Shown here: piece after piece, positions 26,804-33,792 of the stretch | Layout: the number at the start of each line of letters is the position of its first letter | How positions within the stretch are numbered: the stretch's first letter is position 1 | NCBI GenBank assembly: GCA_018064245.1 | Contig: JAGHVO010000020.1 | Coordinates: 38,172 to 102,171 of the forward strand | DNA length: 64,000 nt | Origin: Candidatus Colimorpha pelethequi | GTDB taxonomy: Bacteria > Bacteroidota > Bacteroidia > Bacteroidales > P3 | Direction: 5' to 3' | Notes under the pieces: generated by a model | Seen by the model: only the letters and a program-made list of their open reading frames with translations | Databases searched by the model: none | Told to the model about the DNA's origin: nothing | Position numbers and translations under genes: made by a program

Positions 26804-28603
26804 ATGAAAAAAACTCGTACAAAACGATTGTTGCTTGTCGTTGCAGCCGCCTTGTTGGCAGGCTCTTTTTCGGCATGCAACAATGATGAAAAAGTTTCTA
26901 ATGAGGAACTTGCAGCGATGCAGGCACGTCTCGATTCCATGATGACTCAATACCAGGCACTTCAGGAAGAGAGCGGTCAGTATCATGACCAATTGGCAGG
27001 CAAAGATAGTTCTATTGCCGCACAGGCAGCAGAAATCCAAAAACTTATTTCTCAGTTGAAACAAGCTCGCAATGCTTCCAGCAGCAATGTCAGTGGAAAC
27101 GATAACTCCCAGGCGCTTGCTTCGGCTCAGGAAAAAGTGCGTCAGAAAGAAAGCCAGATTGCCAAGTTGCAAAAACAGCTTGACCAACAGCAGCGTGAGT
27201 TGGAAAAACTCTCCAACAGTCACAACAATACTTCAAGCAACCAGGATGAGGTTGACAAGCTTCAAAAGCAAATCCGCACCCAGCAACAGCAGATTGAGCA
27301 GTTGCGCAGTCAGATTGCCGACATGGGTCAGGGTAGTACGGCAGCTTCCAACGAAAACAAGGCACTTGCAAGTCGCAACGAGTCTTTGGAACGTCAGAAT
27401 GCCGAACTCGGTTCCCAAAACAGCGCACTCTCCAAAGAGGTACAGTCCTTGAAATCCGATGTGGCTGACCTCAACGCCCGAATCGCTAACTTGTCGAAAT
27501 CCAGTTCCGATGCCGACAACGCCGCTTTGACCAGTTGTCGTCAGGAAGTTACCGCTTTGCAGGGTCAGGTTTCCGTACTCCAAGGTCAAGTGTCACAACT
27601 TGAGGCTCAGAAGTCTTCTTCCGCATCCTTGAGTGATGCCGAGTTGGCAAAGATGGAGTCCAAGAATGCTCAGTTGCAGTCGAAGATTGAAAGTCTCGAA
27701 AGCAAGGCTTCTCGTTATGAATCACAGATTTCCGAACTTGAATTCCGCCTCTCCGACAAGGAATCCCAACTTGCCAATTGTGAAGCTCGAGTGGCGCAGC
27801 AGTCAAAAGGCATGAACGACCAAGAGTCCGCAAACAGCCGTTACGCTCAGCAAGTTACCTCTTTGCAACAGCAAGTTGAACAGCAGCAACAAGAAATCGC
27901 TTCTCTGCGCAAAGAACTCAGCGACAAGGAATCAGCATTGCAGCAGGCACAGCGCGACCTTGCCGCAGCTCAGCAAGTCGCCACTCAAACTGAAACTCCT
28001 TCAAAAGGTACCGTCAACAAGAAACTTGATGACTTGCAGGCTTTGTGTGACAGCTACGCTGCCGAAATTGAGCGTCTGCGTGCCGAGAACGCCCAATTGC
28101 GTCAGGAAAACAGTCAGTTGCGTACCGATATGGCAAACATTCAGGAGAATGCCAAGGACGCTTTGACCGAGAACAGCCGTCTGGCTCAGAAGGTTGAACA
28201 GGCCAGCATCCTCGTTACCAATGGTATGACTGTTACCCCCGCCAAGAAATTCAGTGGCGCCACCATCAAGGAAACTGACAGAGCTGACCAGACCGTTGGT
28301 TTGAAGATAGAGTGCAACATCCTCGACAACAATGTTATCGATCCTGGTACGGTTACCATTTACGCTCGTGTGGCTACCGCCAACAACCGCCTTGTAAGCA
28401 ACGGCGATGCTATTGCTTTTGAAATGGCCGGCGTAACGATGCAGTGCACTGCCAAGCAGGACATTGAGTTTACCGGTATGGGGCGCAAACTCTCCATGGT
28501 TTGGCGCAAACTCGACAGCGTGGAAATGGCAGCAGGTCTCTATTGGGTAACGCTTTACGCCAACGGCCACGAAATCGGCAAGAAAAGCTTCGTCCTGAAA
28601 TAA
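26804..28603 (+). CDS. Long coiled-coil lipoprotein
   Basis: 599 aa from ATG 26804; the TTG at 26792 is too close to the predicted transcript start. Lipobox Cys25 (LLAGSFSAC). Residues ~30-460 are an almost unbroken coiled coil rich in Gln, Ser, Glu and Lys (KLQKQLDQQQRELEKLSNS, QQQQIEQLRSQIADM), predicted at over 60 nm if fully helical. A compact C-terminal domain (~470-599) with beta strands (GLKIECNILDNNVIDPGTVT, SMVWRKLDSVEMAAGLYWVT) follows. I infer an envelope-spanning spacer or scaffold. It precedes the MurL/MurD2-like genes in the same direction with a 36-base repeat spacer. A -7 element TAATTTTG lies at 26761-26768. Confidence 0.78.
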   Translation: MKKTRTKRLLLVVAAALLAGSFSACNNDEKVSNEELAAMQARLDSMMTQYQALQEESGQYHDQLAGKDSSIAAQAAEIQKLISQLKQARNASSSNVSGNDNSQALASAQEKVRQKESQIAKLQKQLDQQQRELEKLSNSHNNTSSNQDEVDKLQKQIRTQQQQIEQLRSQIADMGQGSTAASNENKALASRNESLERQNAELGSQNSALSKEVQSLKSDVADLNARIANLSKSSSDADNAALTSCRQEVTALQGQVSVLQGQVSQLEAQKSSSASLSDAELAKMESKNAQLQSKIESLESKASRYESQISELEFRLSDKESQLANCEARVAQQSKGMNDQESANSRYAQQVTSLQQQVEQQQQEIASLRKELSDKESALQQAQRDLAAAQQVATQTETPSKGTVNKKLDDLQALCDSYAAEIERLRAENAQLRQENSQLRTDMANIQENAKDALTENSRLAQKVEQASILVTNGMTVTPAKKFSGATIKETDRADQTVGLKIECNILDNNVIDPGTVTIYARVATANNRLVSNGDAIAFEMAGVTMQCTAKQDIEFTGMGRKLSMVWRKLDSVEMAAGLYWVTLYANGHEIGKKSFVLK

Positions 28604-28607
28604 TTAT

Positions 28608-28638
28608 CAATTCTCATTTTTCAATTCTCAATTTTCAA
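28608..28638 (+). repeat. CAATTCTCAATT-type spacer before murL
   Basis: TCAATTCTCATTTTTCAATT and CTCAATTTTCAAG fill the gap from the lipoprotein stop to the GTG start of the next gene. Confidence 0.75.
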
Positions 28639-28639
28639 G

Positions 28640-30007
28640 GTGAACAACCAGAAAAAATACAATACCTATCGTCAGACGTTTAAGGAATTCGTCTATGAAG
28701 GTTATGAATATGATGTGCAGTCCGACGGGCTGCACATCTCTTTTTTGTTCCATATCGATGGCAGTGGCCAACGTTTTGAGTTCCACCCAAAGGCGCATGT
28801 ATTGGCACGTCCTTTCTTGAATTTCAATCAGGAAAAGGCAGCGATGGACATGCTTGTATTCAACATCGGCATGGTGGAACTCATCAGCTATTGGAAATGT
28901 CTTTGTCCCCAGAAGGTGGAGGTGCGTTGTGGATGTCTTTCCGACGAACAGATAGCGTTTTGGAAAAAACTTTATTTCAACGGACTCGGCGAATTTTTCT
29001 ACACCAATAGTATCCGCGCGACGCTTGAGGACTTTATGACCATCAGCTCTACGACGACTGGTTCCGATCAATTCTCAGTTGTCAATTCACAATCGTCGAT
29101 TGGACGGTATCTTGTCCCCATCGGAGGAGGTAAAGATTCTGTGGTGACTTTGGAGTGTCTGCGTGGTGCGAATGGTGCGAAAAGTGTTGTGCCGCTGATT
29201 ATGAATCCTCGTGGCGCTACCATCGAGTGCATACAGGCTGGCGGATACACAATGGACGACGTGCTTGTCATTAAGCGAGGCATCGACCAGCAGTTGCTGG
29301 ATCTCAACGCTAAGGGTGCCCTGAATGGTCATACTCCTTTTTCCGCAATGTTGGCGTTCTATACAATGCTTGCTGCCCAGCTGAGCGGCATCCCCAATGT
29401 GGCACTCTCCAACGAGAGCAGCGCCAACGAGAGCACTGTGGTGGGTACAAATGTCAATCATCAGTATTCCAAATCGTTGGAGTTTGAGAATGACTTCCGC
29501 AAGTATGTGAAAGATAATATCTCTACGCAGTTCAACTATTTCAGTTTCTTGCGGCCGCTGAGTGAGTTGCAGATTGCTATGCTCTTTGCCCAGAATGAGA
29601 AATATTTTGACGTTTTCAAAAGCTGCAACGCAGGCAGTAAACAGGACATCTGGTGTGGAAAGTGTGCCAAGTGTCTGTTCGCCTACATCATCCTTTCTCC
29701 TTTCATCGTCCCCGAACGTCTGAATTCCATCTTTGGCAAGAACATGCTCGACGATCCCGAGATGGAGAACTTCTTTTTGGAACTTGCAGGAAAGGCAGAA
29801 ACCAAACCTTTCGAGTGTGTAGGAACAATCGATGAGGTGAACGTCGCTTTGGGAATGACTATGAAAAAATGGTACACTGCCGACAATCTGCCCTACCTCT
29901 TACGTGGATTTGCCCCGTCGCAGGCTGCGATGGATTTGAAACATCTTTTTCAGGACAATAACTTGTCGCAAGATGAATTGAACTTGCTGGCTTCCAAATT
30001 GGTTTAA
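28640..30007 (+). CDS. murL: MurL-type UDP-MurNAc-L-Ala-L-Glu epimerase (PP-loop enzyme)
   Basis: MurL (known from Xanthomonas) uses ATP, releasing AMP and PPi, to invert the terminal L-Glu of UDP-MurNAc-L-Ala-L-Glu to D-Glu, the second step of a route that bypasses glutamate racemase. Here a 455-aa protein carries a PP-loop GGGKDSVV (G162-S167), fitting adenylation chemistry, a CX2CX2C metal-like cluster (C339, C342, C345 in WCGKCAKCLFAY) and NESSANESTVVG plus VNHQYSKSLEFE core motifs. The next gene is a MurD2-like ligase, the usual partner. QueC-like enzymes share the PP-loop but not this length or context. Start GTG 28640; codons at 29068-29094 come from repeat DNA. Confidence 0.8.
   Translation: MNNQKKYNTYRQTFKEFVYEGYEYDVQSDGLHISFLFHIDGSGQRFEFHPKAHVLARPFLNFNQEKAAMDMLVFNIGMVELISYWKCLCPQKVEVRCGCLSDEQIAFWKKLYFNGLGEFFYTNSIRATLEDFMTISSTTTGSDQFSVVNSQSSIGRYLVPIGGGKDSVVTLECLRGANGAKSVVPLIMNPRGATIECIQAGGYTMDDVLVIKRGIDQQLLDLNAKGALNGHTPFSAMLAFYTMLAAQLSGIPNVALSNESSANESTVVGTNVNHQYSKSLEFENDFRKYVKDNISTQFNYFSFLRPLSELQIAMLFAQNEKYFDVFKSCNAGSKQDIWCGKCAKCLFAYIILSPFIVPERLNSIFGKNMLDDPEMENFFLELAGKAETKPFECVGTIDEVNVALGMTMKKWYTADNLPYLLRGFAPSQAAMDLKHLFQDNNLSQDELNLLASKLV
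29068..29094 (+). repeat. CAATTCTCAATT-type repeat inside murL
   Basis: TCAATTCTCAGTTGTCAATT followed by CACAATC lies within the coding sequence and reads in frame as Q-F-S-V-V-N-S-Q. It matches the repeat otherwise found only between genes. Confidence 0.7.
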
Positions 30008-30028
30008 AGGATTGAATGTCCATTCTGC

Positions 30029-30053
30029 TTAAAACTTTATACTTTAAAACTTA
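30029..30053 (+). repeat. ACTTTAAA-type repeat, murL / murD2
   Basis: AAAACTTTATACTTTAAAAC plus TTA directly precedes the ATG at 30054. It is the same module and orientation, relative to the gene, as the minus-strand repeat at 24781-24806. Confidence 0.65.
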
Positions 30054-31340
30054 ATGCTAAGAAGAATACTACAAGATAAGAAAATTCTTATTGCCGGTTA
30101 TGGAAGAGAGGGAAAAAGCAGTCATGCCTTGTTGCAAAAACTGTTTCCCGGAAAGCCGTTCGACATTGCGCAAAACAATGAGGAAATCCATTCGTTGTTG
30201 GCGCAAAACAGCTACGACTTGATTCTCAAATCTCCAGGGATTCCCACTTTTGTTTTCGAAGGCCATTGCGATTTGGACATTATCTCTTCGCAGACAGACA
30301 TCTTTTTGCAAGCGTATGGTAATCAAACGATAGGTGTTTCTGGAACCAAAGGCAAGAGTACTACAACGAGTTTGATTTATCATAGTCTGCAATGGGCTGT
30401 GAATACAGGAAAAGAGGTTCGGATTTCTCCCAAGGCTCCTGTTTGCAAGAAGGTCATCCTTGCCGGAAATATTGGCATTCCTTTGTTCGATATACTCGAC
30501 CAGATAGACGATGCATCCATTATTGTCGCAGAGTTCTCTTGTCATCAGTTGGAAAACATCCATCGGGGTCCACATATCGGTATCTTGTTGAATCTCTTTC
30601 AGGAACATCTCGACCACTACCACGACTATATGGGCTACAAGATGGCGAAGATGCAAATGGCGTTGCGACAGATTCCCGACGATCATTTCTTCTATTCCAC
30701 CGACAATGCGGAATTGGCTGACTTGGTGTCGCAACAGCGGATTTGTTCCCAAATGCACCCCTATGCCTTGAAAGAGGCTGAGGAGGTCGCTTCTTTGCAA
30801 TCAACGCTCCAAGGAGACCACAACCGCAGCAATATCCTTGTTGTGTGGCGTGCGTTGCGGCTCATGGAGATGGACAAAAATACTTTCGCCGAGGCACTTG
30901 CGACCTTTTCGGGTTTGCCGCATCGATTGGAACGGGTAGGGGAGTTTGCGGGTATTACGTTCTATAACGACTCCATTTCTACCATTCCTGCCGCTTGCGA
31001 GGCTGCCGTGAAGGCTTTGGGCAACGTGGATACGCTGATTTTAGGCGGCTTCGACCGTGGAATAGACTATGCGCCGTTAGCCGCCTTTTTGGACACTACC
31101 GCAATCCGCAACCTTGTTTTTGTGGGCAAGGCTGGAAGTCGCATCCATGCACTTTTGCAATATCCCGAGAAATACAATATCTTGTTGGAAGACAACTACG
31201 AAAAGATTGTGCCATGGTGCTTTGAACATACAGCGAAAGGAAGCATCTGTCTTCTTTCGCCGGCTGCAGCCTCCTACGACGCATTCAAGAATTTTGAGCA
31301 CCGCGGCGAGACATTTAAGAGGTTGGTGGTCAGTGAATAG
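30054..31340 (+). CDS. murD2: UDP-N-acetylmuramoyl-L-alanine--L-glutamate ligase (MurD2-like)
   Basis: Mur ligase that in the MurL pathway adds L-glutamate, not D-glutamate, to UDP-MurNAc-L-Ala. 428 aa, close to MurD. The N-terminal Rossmann domain starts KKILIAGYGREGKSSHALL (~8-26). The ATP loop GVSGTKGKSTTTS is at ~93-105, the family Glu/His segment AEFSCHQLENIHR at ~168-180 and the C-terminal GFDRGIDY and SPAAASYDAFKNFEHRG close the fold. By sequence alone it could be an ordinary MurD; the adjacent murL makes MurD2 more likely. The last residues (V-V-S-E-stop) are written by the GTGAATAG repeat. Confidence 0.78.
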   Translation: MLRRILQDKKILIAGYGREGKSSHALLQKLFPGKPFDIAQNNEEIHSLLAQNSYDLILKSPGIPTFVFEGHCDLDIISSQTDIFLQAYGNQTIGVSGTKGKSTTTSLIYHSLQWAVNTGKEVRISPKAPVCKKVILAGNIGIPLFDILDQIDDASIIVAEFSCHQLENIHRGPHIGILLNLFQEHLDHYHDYMGYKMAKMQMALRQIPDDHFFYSTDNAELADLVSQQRICSQMHPYALKEAEEVASLQSTLQGDHNRSNILVVWRALRLMEMDKNTFAEALATFSGLPHRLERVGEFAGITFYNDSISTIPAACEAAVKALGNVDTLILGGFDRGIDYAPLAAFLDTTAIRNLVFVGKAGSRIHALLQYPEKYNILLEDNYEKIVPWCFEHTAKGSICLLSPAAASYDAFKNFEHRGETFKRLVVSE

Positions 31341-31387
31341 TGATTCTTAACTCATAACTCTCAACTCATTCTCAATTCTCAATTTTC
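31331..31387 (+). repeat. Full composite junction repeat, murD2 / M20 peptidase
   Basis: A type example: AGTGAATAGTGATT (containing the murD2 stop TAG), CTTAACTCATAACTCTCAAC, then TCATTCTCAATTCTCAATTT up to the ATG at 31388. All modules face the direction of transcription. Confidence 0.85.
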
Positions 31388-32452
31388 ATGGTTCGTCAAC
31401 TTTTGCATAATAATCCTGGCGTTTCGGGCGAGGAAAAATTCGCCCACGACACCATTATTGAATATCTTAAACCTTTGTCGCCCACTCATCTCTACGATCA
31501 TGTGGGTGGCTACGGTGTTGTGGCTATCTGGGAGTCGGATCCTGAAGCGAAAACCATTGCTTTCCGTGCCGATATCGATGCGTTGCCCATCGGACATCGT
31601 TGTGGACACGACGGACATACCGCCATAATGTTGCGTTTCGCCGAATTGGTGGCAGCCAATCCCTTGCCACATCTCAACACGATGCTGATTTTCCAACCCG
31701 AAGAGGAAACGGGTATGGGGGCTGCGAAGATTGTACAAAGTGGACTGCTCCAAAACGTCGCTGCCATTTATGGATTGCACAACTTGCCTGGCTATCCTCT
31801 CGGACAAGTGGTGCTCAACAAGGGTACTTTTGCCGCGGCATCTTCGGGGGTGGTATATCGGTTGCAAGGCCGTGAGACTCACGCCTCAACACCCGAGAAA
31901 GGTGTGAATCCAGGACTTGCCGTTTCGGAAATAATCCAAGCCATGTTGCAACTTAATACAAATCCTTCCGACTTGCAGCATTTCCAACAGGCTACGCTGA
32001 TTTGCGTGCGTTTGGGCGAGGAGGCTTTCGGAACCTCAGCGGGAAGTGCCGATGTGATGTTCACGTTGCGTGCCTATACCAATCGACAGATGAATCTGTT
32101 GCTTGATACCGCCAACAATATTGCCAAGGATGCAGCCATACGCCATCACTTGGAATTGAAAACCAGCTATCGCGAACCTTTCAAGGCTACGGAAAACGAC
32201 CCTCAATTGGTTGCTGAATTGGGCAAACTGGCTGCGGGGTTTGGCTACGATGTGGTGATGCAGGAGACTCCTTTCCGTTGGTCGGAGGATTTTGCTGAAT
32301 ATCAATTGCAGATTCCAGGCGTCTTGTTTGGAATAGGTGCAGGCGAAACCCACGCCGAACTCCATCATCCCGAGTACGATTTCCCCGACGAAATCATCGA
32401 ACCCTCTGCACAGTTGTTTGCGCATATTAGAGGGGAGCAGGGAATAAAGTGA
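31388..32452 (+). CDS. M20-family metallopeptidase / amidohydrolase
   Basis: Dinuclear zinc hydrolase of the M20D type that cleaves N-acyl or amide bonds of amino acids. 354 aa. Metal ligands: CGHDGHTA (C72, H74, D75, H77), QPEEETGMGA, GLHNLPG and the C-terminal HHPEYDFPDE; the Cys ligand is typical of the N-acyl-amino-acid amidohydrolase branch. The lid/dimerisation domain is ~170-285. It follows the MurL/MurD2 pair by 47 bases. A role in trimming or recycling peptidoglycan peptides is suggested by position only; a general N-acyl amino acid hydrolase is equally possible. Confidence 0.87.
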   Translation: MVRQLLHNNPGVSGEEKFAHDTIIEYLKPLSPTHLYDHVGGYGVVAIWESDPEAKTIAFRADIDALPIGHRCGHDGHTAIMLRFAELVAANPLPHLNTMLIFQPEEETGMGAAKIVQSGLLQNVAAIYGLHNLPGYPLGQVVLNKGTFAAASSGVVYRLQGRETHASTPEKGVNPGLAVSEIIQAMLQLNTNPSDLQHFQQATLICVRLGEEAFGTSAGSADVMFTLRAYTNRQMNLLLDTANNIAKDAAIRHHLELKTSYREPFKATENDPQLVAELGKLAAGFGYDVVMQETPFRWSEDFAEYQLQIPGVLFGIGAGETHAELHHPEYDFPDEIIEPSAQLFAHIRGEQGIK

Positions 32453-32508
32453 TGTTGCTCACTCTCATTAAATCTGATTATAAGGTGTTCGCATCCCATT
32501 GAGGGAAC

Positions 32509-32532
32509 GCATCCCCTTCGGGGTGTTTTTTT
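32509..32532 (+). terminator. Terminator after M20 peptidase gene
   Basis: GCATCCCC (32509-32516), loop TTC, GGGGTG (32520-32525), then a run of T. One unpaired T interrupts the base of the stem, but the T run is clear. It closes the lipoprotein-murL-murD2-M20 run. Confidence 0.75.
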
Positions 32533-32581
32533 GATGTGAAGGATTAAAATAAGGAATTAGAAATCTCTTTAAAAGGCACTA

Positions 32582-32600
32582 CCCCCCCCCAAAAAAAAAA
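32582..32600 (+). repeat. Homopolymer tract C9-A10 upstream of LRR gene
   Basis: Nine C (32582-32590) followed by ten A (32591-32600), ending 37 bases before the LRR start codon. Such tracts are prone to slippage in replication and in sequencing. Confidence 0.9.
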
Positions 32601-32637
32601 TCTCCGTTTTAATTAATATATTGAATCCTCTTTCATT

Positions 32638-33612
32638 ATGATAAAAGCACTTGAAATTGAAGAAACTGTACTAGTAAGCTGTGATTATTATATACATGGC
32701 CGTATAATAATCCCTAATGGCGTGACTGAGATAGGAGAGTACGCCTTCTCACGTCGCACAGGCCTGACGAGCATCGAAATCCCCAATAGCGTGACGAAGA
32801 TAGGGGAATGGGCCTTCCAGGGTTGTACAGGACTCACAAGCATCACTATTCACGATAGCGTGACCGAGATAGGAGAAGGTGCCTTCCAGGGGTGTACAGA
32901 CCTGACGAGCATCGAAATCCCCAATAGTGTGACTCGGATAGGACCTGGAGTCCTTCATGGTTGTACGGGCCTCAAGAGCATTATTGTTGTGGAGAGAAAC
33001 AAGCATTTTTCTGCACAAGACGGTATTCTTTATTCAAAAGACAAAACACTATTGCATACCTGCCTGCCTTCCAAAATTGGTGCGGTGATAATCCCCAAAA
33101 GCGTGACTAGGATAGGAGAGAATGCCTTTTATGGTTGCGCAGACCTGACGAGCATCGAAATCCCCAATAGTGTGACACGGATAGGAGATTTTGCCTTTCT
33201 CGATTGTGCAGGCCTGACGAGCATTGAAATCCCCAATAGCGTGACTCGGATAGGAGATTTTGCCTTCGAGGGTTGCACACACCTTATGAGCGTCAAAATC
33301 CCCAATAGTGTGACTGAGATTGGAGATTCTGCCTTCTTGCGTTGCGCAGGCCTGACGAGCATCGAAATCCCCAATAGCGTGACCGAGATAGGAGATTATG
33401 CCTTCTCTAATTGCACAGGCCTTCAGGAAGTCCATTGTAGAATAGAACACCTCAGTGAGGTTAAGATTAGAAATGATATCTTCGGGATTAATGATATCTT
33501 CGAAAATATAGACAAATCCCAAGTCACTGTCTATGTCCCTATCGGAACGGGCTATGAATACCGCCACCACGACTTCTTTCAAGGTTTCAAAGCAATTGTT
33601 ATTGAAAAATAG
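32638..33612 (+). CDS. BspA-like leucine-rich repeat (LRR_5) protein
   Basis: 324 aa made of 23-residue repeats with consensus GLTSIEIPNSVTRIGDFAF-x-x-C. About eight units lie at ~25-120 and ~160-262, split by a BspA-type spacer (HFSAQDGILYSKDKTLLHTC). A C-terminal cap with VYVPIGTGYEYRHHDFF follows. The LRR_5 family is linked to surface adhesion and protein binding in oral and gut anaerobes, but here there is no signal peptide, lipobox or sorting domain, so location is uncertain. The repeats are nearly identical as DNA (69 bases). The C9-A10 tract lies just upstream. Confidence 0.85.
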   Translation: MIKALEIEETVLVSCDYYIHGRIIIPNGVTEIGEYAFSRRTGLTSIEIPNSVTKIGEWAFQGCTGLTSITIHDSVTEIGEGAFQGCTDLTSIEIPNSVTRIGPGVLHGCTGLKSIIVVERNKHFSAQDGILYSKDKTLLHTCLPSKIGAVIIPKSVTRIGENAFYGCADLTSIEIPNSVTRIGDFAFLDCAGLTSIEIPNSVTRIGDFAFEGCTHLMSVKIPNSVTEIGDSAFLRCAGLTSIEIPNSVTEIGDYAFSNCTGLQEVHCRIEHLSEVKIRNDIFGINDIFENIDKSQVTVYVPIGTGYEYRHHDFFQGFKAIVIEK

Positions 33613-33792
33613 GAAGGTATATAGGGTATGGCATTCCCTTGCTTGTATTCGGTGTAGATACTCTCTTGATTTGATAGAATGCTGGTCTGTATAATGTTTT
33701 ATTGACATATTATTAACGTCTAATCTAAACTGACTTTTATAATTTGCTCCTATCTACGCATTGTTACGAAGATACTTAAAACTTTCGAAAAT

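Noticed and set aside
26357..27223. Minus-strand frame of 288 codons across the divergent promoter region
   Set aside because: It covers both 5' ends of real divergent genes and a -7 element, and the translation looks like random sequence.
28640..30007. QueC-type (7-cyano-7-deazaguanine synthase) identity for the PP-loop protein
   Set aside because: Twice the length of QueC, different core motifs and a neighbouring Mur ligase favour MurL.
32720..33425. CRISPR-like or satellite repeat
   Set aside because: The 69-base periodicity is the coding of LRR units in an open frame.
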